Origin: Variovorax sp. PBL-H6 | GTDB taxonomy: Bacteria; Pseudomonadota; Gammaproteobacteria; Burkholderiales; Burkholderiaceae_C | Reading direction: 5' to 3' | DNA length: 64,000 nucleotides | Assembly (NCBI RefSeq): GCF_901827155.1 | Contig: NZ_LR594659.1 | Coordinates: 496,001-560,000, forward strand | In this document: piece by piece, positions 37,701 to 46,781 of the stretch | Position numbering within the stretch: position 1 is the first letter of the stretch | Layout of the letters: each line of letters opens with the position of its first letter | Translations under genes and position numbers: made by a program | Notes under the pieces: model-generated | Database searches by the model: none | What the model saw: only the letters and a program-made list of their open reading frames with translations | What the model was told of the DNA's origin: nothing

Positions 37701-40700
37701 TAGCTGGTGCGGGCGACTGCGCCCGGACCCACTTCCTCGGTTCGAGATCCGGCGAAGTAGTAGTCGTAGCTCTTGCCCCGCGCATTCACCTGGTTCTTCA
37801 CGCGCCCGAGGCTGTCGTAGGTGTTGGTGAGCGCGGCGGTGGCCGGGAGGCTGGGGTTGTAGATGCTGCGGATCTGTCCCGGTAGGGTGTACGAGAAGGT
37901 CGTGCCTTGACCCAGTGTGTTGGTGAAGGTGGCGAGGTTCGAGTTGGCGTCGTAGCCGAAGCTCACGGAGCGCGTTCCGTCGCTGACCTGCGCGATGCGC
38001 CCGTTGGCGTTAGTAAAGGTCAACGTGCGGCCCAGGCTGTTCTGGACCTGCGCGAGGTCGTTGCCCGAGTAGGTGAACTTGGCCTGGACGCCGCTGGGCT
38101 CGGTGTAGGTTTCGGCCTTGCCGGCGGCGTTGAACTTCAGGGCGGCGCGGTTGAGGAACTCATACGCGTAGGTGCCGTCGGTGCTCTTCGTCAGCTTGCC
38201 GGATTTGCCAGGGGGCGGGTTGTACATGCCGGTTCCGTCGGGCAGCTTGACGAACACCTCGGCATTGAGACCCTGGGTCACCACCACGGTGTTGTTGATC
38301 AGTTGGTCGCCGAACCAGCGTTGGCCGAGCGTGGCGGCCACGAGCTTGGCAAGCGGGCGTGCCGGGTCCATCAGCAGGTCGAAGGAGGCCTTGTGCTCGA
38401 CGATGGTGCCCACGGCATCCAGGGCGGAGTCCTCGCCCATGGCTTGGAAGCCATCGGAGTTGACGGCGGCAGTGGCGTTGAAGTTGTGGGTCCAGCCCTT
38501 GCCCAGAGGGCCGTTCTGGTTGCGCATGCCGGAGCTGTACAGGCGCTGGAAGCCCAGGCTCTGCGGGAAGCTGCCGACGCCGACATTGAGGTCCTCGTGG
38601 TTGTAAAGGAAGTGGCCCTGGACCATGTCGATCGGGTCGCCGAGGAGTTGCGGGCCGGCTTGGGTCAGATCGCTTTGTTCTCTGGTTGCTTGGACCACGG
38701 TCGCGCTGGCCGCCCCTGCCGACTGCTCGTACGTCGCGTAGCCGCCCGACAGGCCATTGCTGATGACGGAGCCCAGGTAAAGGCCCGAGCCCACGGTGAA
38801 GTAGCCCGCGCCGCTCCAGCTGTTCTCGGCGATGTCGCAGCGCGCGGGCAGGATCAGGCGCAGCCCGGAGGCCAAATAGCTGCTGAAGTTGCCGAGATGC
38901 GCCCCGCAGTTCACCAGGTTGGGCTGCACGGCGCTCGCGTAGTTGGCCGACGTGGCGTTGTAGATGCGCTGGCCGGCCGCCGAGGCGAGGTCCATGAGCT
39001 TGACCGTTGATACGGCCGGAACCCCGGTGGTCTGCTGCACCGCCGTGGACTCGAGGATGCTCAGGTGCATGGCCCAGTTGGCGAACGCCGCGCTCTCCTT
39101 GTCGGTGTTGCCTGCGAGGTTGGCCACGGCCAGCACGTTGCTGGGCAGGTCGACGTAGGCGCTGCCGGTGTAGCCCACGATGCCCACCTGGTGCTGGTGC
39201 AGCAAGGTGGTGTCGGCGATGCGCTCGGTGATGGTGCCGGCGTGGGTGTTCTGGGCGATCCACTGGGCGCCGATGACGCCCAGGGTGCTGCCCAGCAGCG
39301 GTTCGGAAGCGTCGGCGGCACCGGAGGCCTTGAGGTCGCTCAACACGCGCCGGTAGTTCTCGGCCGGGCCACGGCCTGCGGGACCCCATCCGTTCGCAAT
39401 GAGGAAGGTGTTGGTGCCGCCACCCAAGATCCTCTGGGTGAAGCTGTGGTTCGCCCAGGTGGAGACGTAGGCGTTGTGGGTGACGGTGAAGGTGACGGCG
39501 GTCGAGGCACCGGGAGTGACGGCCGTGCCGGGCGCACCGACGGCGACGCCATCGAGCTTGAGGATGGGTTGATTCGCCCCGTTGTAGGTGAGGGTCAGGC
39601 GCTTGCCGTAGATCGCATCGGAGGTGTAGGTCTGGTCGATGCCTTGGTACTGCACGCGCAGGGTGGGCTTCATGTAGCCCGGGAGCTCGGCCAGCTCCTC
39701 GCTGCCCCAGGCGGTGTTCTGGTAAGGCAGTGATGTCTGGCGCAAGGCGCCGTAGAAGGGGACGATGGTCTTGCCGCCGAGGACGTCGTCCAGGGTGGCG
39801 GTTTGTTTGGAGGTGCGCAGGGAGACCGCGAGGATGCCAGCGTACTTCTCGAGGTTGAAGCGGATGTTGTTGCGGTTGATGTTCTGGACGTAGTCGGCCG
39901 CGACGGTGGCGCCGCTCTGGGCGGAGGCCAGGTAGTTGGCGGCGTTGTAGCCGGCGTAGCTGGCGAGGTCGATGCCGCTCTTGAAGGTGTGGGGCTTGTA
40001 GCTCGGGTCGAAGACGTACCAGCTGCCGTTGATCTTGGTCTTGACCCAGACGTGCTCGATGGAGACATCCGTCAATGCGGCGACGGTGCCGGGGCAACTG
40101 CCCGCGGTGGTGGCGTTGATCTCGTAGACCGGGATCTGGGCCTGGCCCAGGAGCGAGAGGACACCGCAGGCATTGGCGGTGCTCACGCCCCACCACTCAG
40201 TCAACTGAGCGGCGCTGAGCTTGGCGATGCCGCGCACGTAGTTGGCCTCCATGCCGGAGGCGCGCAGCAGCTCGACCATCAAGGCCGCCTGGTCGTGGGC
40301 GGTGGCCTGGTTGTCGAGCACGGCGCCGAGGGCACCCTTCTGGATGCCGAAGGTGGGGTAGTACTCGACGTTGTTGCGCACGTACTGGTAGATGAGGTCG
40401 GGGTGATTGCGCAGGGACCGGGCGAGCTCGGCGATGGAGGCCGGACCGGAGGCAGCGGCGTCGCCGGAGATCTTTGCGGCGGAGGTGGATCTCGAAGTCT
40501 TGCTGGTCTTGGTCGCCGTGGATGCCGCAGTGACGCCTTGATTGACGTTGGCCGGAAGGACTCTCGACTTCAGGATGCGCTGGGCATCGGCGAAGGTGAC
40601 CGGGGGCATGTTGGCGCGAAGGACGCCGGGGGCGGGAGCGAATTCGCCGGGGGTGCCGGGGGTGCTCGTGGTGCTGCCGGTAGCGGCTGCACCTCGCGCC

Positions 40701-41014
40701 GAGACGTTGGCCTCCTTGGCGCCGTCCTTGACGGCCTCGCGTCGCACCGGGTCCTTGGCGGTGGGAAGGTCCACAGGTTGGTAGCGCAGAGCGGGCTGGC
40801 CGCTTGCGAAGCTCAACGAACTGCCCGAGCCTGATGTGCTGGTGGAGGAAGAACGCAGGCTGACACCGGACTTGGTACCCGGAACGCCGAGGGCGATGGC
40901 CGGCGGTGCAGCCTTGCGCGCAACGCCTCCCTGGATCTGTGCAGCCGCAATGCCGCCTACAAGCGATGTGGCAACGACCACGGCAACGGCGCACGCGCGC
41001 GCGAGCTTGGACAT
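34775..41014 (-). CDS. Rhs/YD-repeat polymorphic toxin with transglutaminase-like N-terminal domain
   Basis: 2079 residues. A signal peptide (residues 1-25, [16 protein letters not shown]) predicts export. A low-complexity Ser/Thr/Ala region follows, then a transglutaminase-like domain (about 195-375) with His240-Asp-Gln and [20 protein letters not shown], where the usual cysteine appears absent. An Rhs-shell entry domain starts near 790 ([20 protein letters not shown]). Many YD repeats follow (YDxxGR), then the Rhs core boundary near 1890-1918 ([20 protein letters not shown] ... DPSGL). The last about 160 residues are the variable tail, with a hydrophobic [16 protein letters not shown] and a histidine-rich end ([16 protein letters not shown]), probably the toxin. 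Its chemistry is unassigned. Confidence 0.85.
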   Translation of the reverse strand: MSKLARACAVAVVVATSLVGGIAAAQIQGGVARKAAPPAIALGVPGTKSGVSLRSSSTSTSGSGSSLSFASGQPALRYQPVDLPTAKDPVRREAVKDGAKEANVSARGAAATGSTTSTPGTPGEFAPAPGVLRANMPPVTFADAQRILKSRVLPANVNQGVTAASTATKTSKTSRSTSAAKISGDAAASGPASIAELARSLRNHPDLIYQYVRNNVEYYPTFGIQKGALGAVLDNQATAHDQAALMVELLRASGMEANYVRGIAKLSAAQLTEWWGVSTANACGVLSLLGQAQIPVYEINATTAGSCPGTVAALTDVSIEHVWVKTKINGSWYVFDPSYKPHTFKSGIDLASYAGYNAANYLASAQSGATVAADYVQNINRNNIRFNLEKYAGILAVSLRTSKQTATLDDVLGGKTIVPFYGALRQTSLPYQNTAWGSEELAELPGYMKPTLRVQYQGIDQTYTSDAIYGKRLTLTYNGANQPILKLDGVAVGAPGTAVTPGASTAVTFTVTHNAYVSTWANHSFTQRILGGGTNTFLIANGWGPAGRGPAENYRRVLSDLKASGAADASEPLLGSTLGVIGAQWIAQNTHAGTITERIADTTLLHQHQVGIVGYTGSAYVDLPSNVLAVANLAGNTDKESAAFANWAMHLSILESTAVQQTTGVPAVSTVKLMDLASAAGQRIYNATSANYASAVQPNLVNCGAHLGNFSSYLASGLRLILPARCDIAENSWSGAGYFTVGSGLYLGSVISNGLSGGYATYEQSAGAASATVVQATREQSDLTQAGPQLLGDPIDMVQGHFLYNHEDLNVGVGSFPQSLGFQRLYSSGMRNQNGPLGKGWTHNFNATAAVNSDGFQAMGEDSALDAVGTIVEHKASFDLLMDPARPLAKLVAATLGQRWFGDQLINNTVVVTQGLNAEVFVKLPDGTGMYNPPPGKSGKLTKSTDGTYAYEFLNRAALKFNAAGKAETYTEPSGVQAKFTYSGNDLAQVQNSLGRTLTFTNANGRIAQVSDGTRSVSFGYDANSNLATFTNTLGQGTTFSYTLPGQIRSIYNPSLPATAALTNTYDSLGRVKNQVNARGKSYDYYFAGSRTEEVGPGAVARTSYLDGQGNVIQFSTPAGNWTTNTYDGQSRLIRKQLPEGNATEYAYDDATCTNPTFRCTHNVQSITSIAKPGSGLANRVQRFYYENAFNKVATAIDARGKTTTYTYTAQGLPLAITAPADAAGVAPQTTYAYSAFTPSGFPSFYLPSSQTVKTSASNSVVTATTYNAANKYVPQTSTVDAGTGKLNLTTSFTYDLTGNLTGVDGPRTDVADTIATAYDTERRPTQVTDAVGKQSRVAYDADGRAVKSAAQQGTQWLVSCRRYSETGKVTRTWGPGVTAAATTCPTEAAPVPITDTAYDDLDRPFRTTQYLAAADGGNRVTETVYNLDDTVQAINKAVGTALAQAYATYTYTPNGNVDSVKDAKNNLTVHTYDGFDRLARTYYPLPATPLYGNANDYEENAYDANGNIISMRRRNGQVVTQAWDNLNRLSTRSYPNTADNVQFGYDLRGLRTSAQFANGTHAISYAWDNAGRLASTTAGGKTLSQQYDAAGNRIRTTWPDAFYTTTSYDAANRPSVIQENGSVSLASYAYDDLGRRTTVTLGNGTTIQRSYDNQGALATLKNFLASPSQEVQYSYTRNQVRELKSVAWTNNLYQWSGASAGTKSYTSNGLNQYTAAGGATQSYDANGNLTGDGTWSYGYDLDNRLKTASKTGTAATLSYDAEGRLRQTAIGASTANLLYDVVNLIAEYDAAGTTLQRRYVHGPGTDEPIVWYEGSGTTAKNWFYADHLGSIVATANATGASTGTYSYGPYGEPNTATGPRFRYTGQQLIGELGLYYYKARFYLPGLGRFLQTDPIGYKDDVNLYAYVGNNPANRTDPSGLRASEAAALAAGVGGAGSGSGPADYVIGSGSDPNMIRTNAAVVGVPVIGGLLVCQAMPSCRDGLAQGAAALGNWMFNDGVDAQADGASTGKEKDVPNRGEPGGTKEGQRRTREYGLDGVPMRDYDKPHQGYERPHVHEWQNGVREHPGRDYSPWPKQGD

Positions 41015-41082
41015 GGGAACTCCCTGGGGTTTTTATTCGAGAACGGGCTGCACGCGCTTGTCGTGCAGCGGGAACCGGCCGA

Positions 41083-41373
41083 CTACGACGAGGTGGCCGC
41101 GACCGAGCTGCGATTGCCTGCTGCGTCGTAGCTGTAGGTGATCGTGGTGGTGGAGGCGCCGTCGCTGTACACGGCACTGGCCAGTCGGCCCAGCGCGTCG
41201 TAGCTGTAACTCACGGAACCCGCGTTGGCCGGATGGCCTGCGAGCGCGGCGGCGCACAGGCAAGCGGCAAGAACTGTGCGGCTCAACATCCGTGTCGGCA
41301 CATGGCGATCGGATGGCATCGGTGCGTGCGAGCTCGATGCATGCGCTGGCAATACAGCAGTCTTCTTATTCAT
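41083..41373 (-). CDS. small exported YD-repeat protein
   Basis: 96 residues from ATG 41373; in-frame ATGs at 41319 and 41289 are alternatives. From the last of these the N-terminus is a clean signal peptide (MLSRTVLAACLCAAALAGHP then ANA). The mature part has two YD repeats, VSYSYDALGRLASAVYSD and ITYSYDAAGNRSSVAA. It lies 68 nt upstream of the large rhs gene on the same strand. It may be a stand-alone accessory or the leftover front of an older Rhs gene. Confidence 0.55.
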   Translation of the reverse strand: MNKKTAVLPAHASSSHAPMPSDRHVPTRMLSRTVLAACLCAAALAGHPANAGSVSYSYDALGRLASAVYSDGASTTTITYSYDAAGNRSSVAATSS

Positions 41374-41426
41374 TGGGGGAACTCGATTCTTTTTGGTGCC
41401 GCGGACTGTAGTCGAGCCGGACGCAA

Positions 41427-41445
41427 ACAAAAAATCGTTTTTTGT
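41427..41445. other. A/T palindrome downstream of rsmI
   Basis: ACAAAAAA-TCG-TTTTTTGT is a perfect 8-bp inverted repeat, striking in GC-rich DNA. It lies 96 nt past the rsmI stop and 54 nt before the small YD-protein start, both on the minus strand. It could end rsmI transcription or be a promoter/curvature element; the stem is weak. Confidence 0.35.
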
Positions 41446-41540
41446 CGCGCAAATCTTGCACGCGCCCTCATGCGCGCGTGGCCGTGGAGGCGGTGCAAGC
41501 CCAGAACGGCTGCAGGTTGTGAGCCCGTTCGGGGGCCCGC

Positions 41541-42473
41541 TCAGCGCTCGTCTTCGCGCAGGCGCAGCGCCAGCTCGTAGAGCGCGTTGCGCGGCGCGCC
41601 GCTGATCTCGGCCGCGAGGCGCACCGCGCTCTTGAGCGGCAGCTCGGCGAGCAGCAACTGCAGGACGCGCCGGGCTTCGGCGTCGTCGTCCCCTGCCGCC
41701 GGCGCAGGATGCAGCGCCAGCGCGAACTCGCCGCGCGTGCGGTCGCGGCTGGCCGCGAGCCAGGCGGGCAGCTCGGCGGCGGGCAGCGTGGCGATTTCCT
41801 CGAACTGCTTGGTGAGCTCGCGCCCGACCGTCACGCGCCGTTCGCCCAGCACGGCCAGCGAGCGCGCCAGCGCCTCGATGCGATGCGGCGCCTCCAGCAG
41901 CACCACACTGCGAGGCTCGGCGGCGAGCGTCTGCACGGCGGCATCGCGCTCGCCGGGCTTGGCGGGCAGGAAGCCGGCGAAGACGAAGGCACTCTCGGCA
42001 TCGCCGCCAGCGATCAGCCCTGCGGCCGACACGAGCGTGGTCACGCTGCTCGCGCCCGGCAGCGGCAGCACGCGCAGGCCCGCTGCGCGCACCGCGGTGG
42101 CCAAGCGTGCGCCCGGGTCGCTGACGCCGGGGGTGCCGGCATCACTGACATAGGCGATGCGCTCACCGGCGGCGAGCCGCGCGATCACGGCCTGCGCCGC
42201 CTCGGCCTCGTTGTGCTGGTGCAGCGCCAGCAGGCTGGCCGCGGGCCGCTCGATGCCGTAGGCGCGCAGCAGGCCCTGCGTGTGCCGCGTGTCCTCGCAG
42301 GCCACGGCATCGACCAGCTGCAGCACGTGGAGCGCGCGCAGCGTGATGTCCGCCAGGTTACCGATCGGCGTGGCGACGACGTACAGCGTGCCTTCGGGAT
42401 AATGCTGCGCGCCCGCGGCATCGCGCGCTGCCGGAAGGGCTGCGCCGAAGGAAGCAGGGGCGAGGGAGGTCAA
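41541..42473 (-). CDS. rsmI: 16S rRNA (cytidine1402-2'-O)-methyltransferase RsmI
   Basis: 310 residues. The tetrapyrrole-methylase-like fold begins [20 protein letters not shown], with [32 protein letters not shown] and [16 protein letters not shown], all RsmI hallmarks. It methylates C1402 in the ribosomal P site. Translation seems to start at TTG 42473 after GGAG. The gene is head-to-head with yraN, with only 2 nt between start codons. The rsmI/yraN/diaA/dolP neighbourhood is conserved in proteobacteria, but no lpoA gene is present here. Confidence 0.95.
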   Translation of the reverse strand: MTSLAPASFGAALPAARDAAGAQHYPEGTLYVVATPIGNLADITLRALHVLQLVDAVACEDTRHTQGLLRAYGIERPAASLLALHQHNEAEAAQAVIARLAAGERIAYVSDAGTPGVSDPGARLATAVRAAGLRVLPLPGASSVTTLVSAAGLIAGGDAESAFVFAGFLPAKPGERDAAVQTLAAEPRSVVLLEAPHRIEALARSLAVLGERRVTVGRELTKQFEEIATLPAAELPAWLAASRDRTRGEFALALHPAPAAGDDDAEARRVLQLLLAELPLKSAVRLAAEISGAPRNALYELALRLREDER

Positions 42474-42475
42474 AG

Positions 42476-42862
42476 GTGTTTCTCCAGAACAAGAAGGTGG
42501 CCGAGGCCACCACCAAGCAGCGCGGCGATGCGGCCGAGGCGGCCGCGCTCGCGCATCTGCAGTCGGCCGGCCTGGTGCTGGTCGCGCGCAATTATCGAAC
42601 CCCGGGCCGCGGTGGCGGCGAGATCGACCTGATCATGCGCGAGCCGCGCGACGGCACGCTGGTCTTCGTCGAGGTGCGCCATCGCGCCGGGGCAAGCCAT
42701 GGCGGCGCGGCCTCCAGCATCACCGGCGTGAAGCGGCGGCGCATCGTCTTCGCGGCGCGACACTACCTGAGCCGCCTGCGCACGCTGCCGCCCTGCCGCT
42801 TCGACGTGGTGCTGGTCGAGGCGCACATCGAATGGATCCGCGCCGCCTTCGATGCCGATTGA
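42476..42862 (+). CDS. yraN: YraN/UPF0102 endonuclease-like protein
   Basis: 128 residues, normal length. The nuclease-like motif is [28 protein letters not shown], seen here as [18 protein letters not shown] with FVEVRHRAG after it (the ExD...ExK-like core, here with Arg in place of the last Lys). GTG 42476 is set by GGGAGG. The function is unproven in the family; an RNA or DNA processing role is proposed because of the Holliday-junction-resolvase-like fold. Confidence 0.9.
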   Translation: MFLQNKKVAEATTKQRGDAAEAAALAHLQSAGLVLVARNYRTPGRGGGEIDLIMREPRDGTLVFVEVRHRAGASHGGAASSITGVKRRRIVFAARHYLSRLRTLPPCRFDVVLVEAHIEWIRAAFDAD

Positions 42863-42954
42863 TGTTCTTCCGGAACGGGGAACCCGGGCCGGCCGCCGCA
42901 CTCAAGTGAGGCAATAACCTTTTGTTGCGCGAGCCGCAGTTATCATCCCGCCCC

Positions 42955-43584
42955 ATGCTCGAGCAACGGATCCAGCAGCACTTCATCGACAGCGCGGACC
43001 TCAAATACCAGGCCGGCCCGCTTCTCGGCAAACCGATCTCCCAGGCCATGCAGGCGCTGCTTGCCTGCGTGACCAGCGGCGGCAAGATCCTGGCGTGTGG
43101 CGCGGGAGTCTCCGGCCTGCTGGCGGCGCAGTTCGCCGCGCAGTTCGTCGGCCGCTTCGAACGTGATCGCCCCGGGCTCGGCGCCATCGCGCTGCCGCTC
43201 GACGCCATCGACCCCACCGCGGATACGCCCGAGGTCGGCGACCCGGACCGCTTCGCGCGCCAGGTGCGTGCGCTCGGACAGGGCGGCGACGTGCTGCTGG
43301 CCCTCAGCGCCAGCGGTCAATCCGCCGCGGTGCTGGCCGCCGTCGAGGCGGCGCACGCGCGCGACATGACGGTCGTCGCGCTGCTGGGCAACGCCACGAA
43401 CGGAGGCGCCAGCAGCAGCAATCCCGGCGGCGCCGTCGGGCGTGCCCTGCGCGAAACCGATGTCCAGATCTGCGTGCCGCACGAGCGCGCGGCGCGCATC
43501 CACGAAGTCCACCTGCTCGTGCTGCACTGCCTGTGCGACGGCGTGGATGCCCAGTTACTCGGAGAACAGGAAGGTTCCTTATGA
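42955..43584 (+). CDS. diaA: SIS-domain protein, DiaA-like
   Basis: 209 residues with one sugar-isomerase (SIS) domain: GGKILACGAGVSGLLAAQFA, DVLLALSASGQSAAVLAAVE and the C-terminal VCHERAARIHEVHLLVLHCL-type motif (here CVPHERAARIHEVHLLVLHC). DiaA stimulates DnaA assembly at oriC; phosphoheptose isomerase is the homologous alternative. The yraN and dolP neighbours favour DiaA. The stop overlaps the dolP start by 4 nt. Confidence 0.85.
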   Translation: MLEQRIQQHFIDSADLKYQAGPLLGKPISQAMQALLACVTSGGKILACGAGVSGLLAAQFAAQFVGRFERDRPGLGAIALPLDAIDPTADTPEVGDPDRFARQVRALGQGGDVLLALSASGQSAAVLAAVEAAHARDMTVVALLGNATNGGASSSNPGGAVGRALRETDVQICVPHERAARIHEVHLLVLHCLCDGVDAQLLGEQEGSL

Positions 43585-44324
43585 CGACGACATCCCTCCA
43601 GCGCCTCGCGCTGGCCTTGACCGCGGGCGCTGCACTGGCTGCCAGCCTTTCCGCTTGCGTTCCGCTGGTGGTTGGCGGTGCAGCGGTGGTGGGCGCGGGC
43701 ATGGTGGCGACCGACCGCCGCAGCTCAGGCGCGCAGCTCGACGATCAGGGCATCGAACTGCGCGCGAGCGCGCGGGTGCGCGAAATCGCGAACGACCAGA
43801 TGTACGTCAGCGTCACCAGCTACAACCGCCAGGTGCTTCTGACCGGCGCGGTGGGCAGCGAGGCCGACCGCCGCCGCGTCGAGGACGTGGTGCGCCGCGT
43901 CGACAACGTGCGCTCGGTGGTCAACGAGCTGACGATCGGCGCGCCCAGCACCTTCCAGGAGCGCTCCAGCGACACCCTCGTCGCCGGCAAGATCAAGGCT
44001 TCGCTGCTTGACGCCAAGGACATCTTCGCCAATTCCTTCAAGGTGGTCGTGGAGCGCGGCACGGTCTACCTGATGGGCCTGGCCACGCGGCGCGAGACCG
44101 ATCGCGCCACAGAAGTCGCCCGCGGCGTCTCCGGCGTGCAGAAGGTCGTGCGCGTCGTCGAGATTGTCAGCGAGGCGGAGTTGGCTGGCCAGCCGCAGCA
44201 GGGCGGCACCGGTACAGCGCCGGGCGGCTCGCGCTCCAACGTACCGCTCCCGCCGATGGAGCCGCTGCCCCCAGCCGGGTCTTCGCAGCCCTCCGGCGGT
44301 GCGATCACCACCCCCGTCCGATAG
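43581..44324 (+). CDS. dolP: BON-domain outer-membrane lipoprotein DolP (YraP)
   Basis: 247 residues. The signal peptide ends in the lipobox LSAC (about residues 23-26). Two BON domains follow: about 58-125 (LRASARVREIANDQMYVSVT ... VVNELTIG) and about 135-205 (VAGKIKASLLDAKDIFANSF ... VVRVVEIV). The tail is Pro/Gly/Ser-rich (PLPPMEPLPPAG). DolP maintains outer-membrane integrity at division sites. The C-terminal proline tail is an addition relative to the 191-residue Escherichia coli protein. Confidence 0.92.
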   Translation: MTTTSLQRLALALTAGAALAASLSACVPLVVGGAAVVGAGMVATDRRSSGAQLDDQGIELRASARVREIANDQMYVSVTSYNRQVLLTGAVGSEADRRRVEDVVRRVDNVRSVVNELTIGAPSTFQERSSDTLVAGKIKASLLDAKDIFANSFKVVVERGTVYLMGLATRRETDRATEVARGVSGVQKVVRVVEIVSEAELAGQPQQGGTGTAPGGSRSNVPLPPMEPLPPAGSSQPSGGAITTPVR

Positions 44325-44336
44325 GCGATTCCAGGA

Positions 44337-44616
44337 ACACCGCGGAACCGGCTTTGCCGGGCCGCTGGTGTTGCCCCCGGTAGGGGGTGGGCGGCTACAC
44401 GAAGTGAGCCAACCTGGGGGCGAGCCAAGTGACACCGCGGAACCGGCTTTGCCGGGCCGCTGGTGTTGCCCCCGGTGAGGGGTGGGCGGCTACACGAAGT
44501 GAGCCAACCTGGGGGAGAGCCAAGTGACACCGCGGAACCGGCTTTGCCGGGCCGCTGGTGTTGCCCCCGGTGAGGGGGTGGGCGGCTACACGAAGTGAGC
44601 CAACCTGGGGGCGAGC
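44337..44616 (+). repeat. array A: three tandem copies of a 95-bp hairpin repeat
   Basis: Units begin at 44337, 44432 and 44527, a constant 95-bp period. Each starts ACACCGCGGAACCGGC, forms a long stem ACACCGCGG...CCGCTGGTGT with an inner CCGGC/GCCGG, then CCCCCGG-GGGGG, and ends TGAGCCAACCTGGGGG. The units differ mainly at GGTAGGGGG versus GGTGAGGGG. The array fills the gap between convergent dolP and the dehydrogenase gene and touches the latter's stop. The conceptual translation ([12 protein letters not shown]) is repeat-derived, not a protein. Confidence 0.97.
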
Positions 44617-45537
44617 TTATTTCAGCCGCGTGATCAGGCTCGACGTATCCCAACGCCGCCCGCCGGCCTGCTGCACGTCGGCATAGAACTGGTCCACCAG
44701 CGCGGTCACCGGCAGCCGCGCGCCGTTGCGCTTGGCCTCGTCGAGCACCAGGCCGAGGTCCTTGCGCATCCAGTCGACGGCGAAGCCGAAGTCGAACTTG
44801 CCTTCGGCCATCGTCTTGCCGCGGTTGTCCATTTGCCAGCTCTGCGCTGCGCCCTTGCCGATCACGGCCAGTACCTCGTTCATGTCGAGACCGGCGCGCT
44901 GGCCGAAGGCGATGGCTTCCGACAGGCCCTGCACCAGGCCCGCGATGGCGATCTGGTTGACCATCTTCGCGAGCTGGCCGGCGCCGCTGTCACCGAGCCG
45001 CGTGACGGCGCGCGCGAACGCCGCGATGACGGGTTCCACGCGCGCGAAGGCCGTCGCATCGCCGCCGCACATCACCGTCAATGCGCCGTTTTGCGCACCG
45101 GCCTGGCCGCCGGAGACGGGCGCATCGATGAACTGCACGCCGCGTTCCAACGCAGCCTTCGACAGCTCGCGCGCCACGTCGGCCGAAGCGGTGGTGTGGT
45201 CGACGAAGACCGTGCCCTTGGCCGTGCCGGCGAGGGCGCCGTCCTCGCCCAGCACCACCGAGCGCAGGTCGTCGTCGTTGCCGACGCAGCAGAACACGAT
45301 GTCGGCGCCGGCCGCGGCTTCGCGCGGGGTGGGCGCATGGCGCAGGCTGCCCTTGGCCTGGGAGCCGAACTCCTGCTGCCAGGCGGTGGACTTCGCCGCG
45401 GTGCGGTTGTAGACCGCGACGCTGTGGCCGGCCAGGGCGAGGTGCCCGGCCATGGGGTAGCCCATCACACCGAGGCCGAGGAAGGCGGTTCGGTGCGCCG
45501 GAATGGGGTCGTAGGATTTGGGGTTGAGACTGCTCAT
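44617..45537 (-). CDS. NAD(P)-dependent beta-hydroxyacid dehydrogenase (3-hydroxyisobutyrate/tartronate semialdehyde type)
   Basis: 306 residues. The N-terminal Rossmann motif is TAFLGLGVMGYPMAGHLALA, and the substrate motif is FIDAPVSGGQAGAQNGALTV. The catalytic lysine is in GAGQLAKMVNQIAIAGLV, and the dimer-forming C-terminal domain ends SSLITRLK. Family members oxidise 3-hydroxyisobutyrate or reduce tartronate semialdehyde; the neighbours (repeat array, pilU) do not help choose. ATG 45537 has no strong ribosome site. Confidence 0.85.
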   Translation of the reverse strand: MSSLNPKSYDPIPAHRTAFLGLGVMGYPMAGHLALAGHSVAVYNRTAAKSTAWQQEFGSQAKGSLRHAPTPREAAAGADIVFCCVGNDDDLRSVVLGEDGALAGTAKGTVFVDHTTASADVARELSKAALERGVQFIDAPVSGGQAGAQNGALTVMCGGDATAFARVEPVIAAFARAVTRLGDSGAGQLAKMVNQIAIAGLVQGLSEAIAFGQRAGLDMNEVLAVIGKGAAQSWQMDNRGKTMAEGKFDFGFAVDWMRKDLGLVLDEAKRNGARLPVTALVDQFYADVQQAGGRRWDTSSLITRLK

Positions 45538-45572
45538 GAGGGCGAGCTTATCGCCCCTTGCCGCCTTCGTGC

Positions 45573-46709
45573 TCAGACGATCGCGAAGTGCTCGGTGCCG
45601 GCGGACAGGTCGGTCGTGCGCGCGCGCTGGCTGTTGAGCTTGATCTGCAGCCGCAGGTCGTTGGCCGAGTCCGCATTGCGCAGCGCGTCCTCGAAGGAAA
45701 TCATGTTGGTCTCGAACAGGTCGAACAGTGCCTGGTCGAAGGTCTGCATGCCGAGGTTGCGGCTCTTCTTCATGACCTCCTTGATCTCGCCCACCTCGCC
45801 CTTGTAGATCAGGTCGGTGATGAGCGGCGTGTTCAGCAGGATCTCCACTGCGGCGATGCGGCCGCGGCCGTCCTCGGTGGGGATCAGGCGCTGCGAGATC
45901 AGCGAGCGCAGGTTCAGCGACAGGTCCATCAGCAGCTGGGCGCGGCGCTCCTCGGGGAAGAAGTTGATGATGCGGTCGAGCGCCTGGTTGGCGCTGTTGG
46001 CATGCAGCGTGGCCATGCACAGGTGGCCGGTCTCGGCGAAGGCTACCGCATGCTCCATGGTCTCGCGGTCGCGAATCTCGCCCATCAAGATGACGTCGGG
46101 CGCCTGGCGCAGCGTGTTCTTGAGCGCGGCCTCCCAGCTGTCGGTGTCGATGCCCACTTCGCGCTGCGTCACCACGCAGTTCTTGTGCGGGTGCACGAAT
46201 TCGACCGGGTCCTCTACCGTCACGATGTGGCCGAAGGAGTTCTCGTTGCGCCAGTCGATCATCGCGGCCAGCGTGGTCGATTTGCCCGAGCCGGTGGCGC
46301 CGACCAGGATGCACAGGCCGCGCTTGGTCATCGTCACGTCCTTCAGCACCTGCGGCATGCCCAGTCCGTCGATGGTGGGGAGCTTGGCGGGGATGGTCCG
46401 CAGCACCATGCCGACCTTGCCCTGCTGCACGAAGGCGTTGACGCGGAAGCGGCCGATGGCGGTGGGCGAGATCGCGAAGTTGCACTCCTTGGTGCGCTCG
46501 AACTCGGCCGTCTGTCGGTCGTTCATGACGGAGCGCGTGAGCGCCAGCGTGTGCTGCGCGCCCAGCGCCTGCTGCGACACCTTGGTGACCTTGCCGTCGA
46601 CCTTGATCGCGGGCGGGAAGTCGGCCGTGATGAACAGGTCGCTGCCATTGCGGCTCACCATGAGCTTGAGCAGTTCGTTGATGAACTGGCTGGCTTGATC
46701 GCGTTCCAT
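45573..46709 (-). CDS. pilU: type IV pilus retraction ATPase PilU
   Basis: 378 residues, the standard PilU length. It has an N-terminal PAS-like domain (GSDLFITADFPPAIKVDGKV), Walker A GATGSGKSTTLAAMIDWRN, the Asp box EDPVEFVHPHKN, Walker B DVILMGEIRDRETMEHA and the His box CMATLHANSANQ. The PilU-specific C-terminal tail is SFEDALRNADSANDLRLQIK. It is a hexameric cytoplasmic motor helper for pilus retraction with PilT. It lies downstream of pilT on the same strand, with array B of the repeat between them. Confidence 0.95.
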   Translation of the reverse strand: MERDQASQFINELLKLMVSRNGSDLFITADFPPAIKVDGKVTKVSQQALGAQHTLALTRSVMNDRQTAEFERTKECNFAISPTAIGRFRVNAFVQQGKVGMVLRTIPAKLPTIDGLGMPQVLKDVTMTKRGLCILVGATGSGKSTTLAAMIDWRNENSFGHIVTVEDPVEFVHPHKNCVVTQREVGIDTDSWEAALKNTLRQAPDVILMGEIRDRETMEHAVAFAETGHLCMATLHANSANQALDRIINFFPEERRAQLLMDLSLNLRSLISQRLIPTEDGRGRIAAVEILLNTPLITDLIYKGEVGEIKEVMKKSRNLGMQTFDQALFDLFETNMISFEDALRNADSANDLRLQIKLNSQRARTTDLSAGTEHFAIV

Positions 46710-46781
46710 CTGACGACTCCTGGTTCAGTTTGGCCGGCGTCGCTGGCCGAGCGCGGCATTCAAGGTTATCCCATTCGGGAA

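Noticed and set aside
35609..39010. Long plus-strand frames opposite the rhs gene (up to 758 codons)
   Set aside because: They are Val/Gly-rich antisense shadows of the YD repeats, with no domain or signal features.
41427..41445. Strong intrinsic terminator for rsmI
   Set aside because: The stem is only A/T pairs with a 3-nt loop; it may be a curvature or promoter element, so it was listed only as a palindrome.
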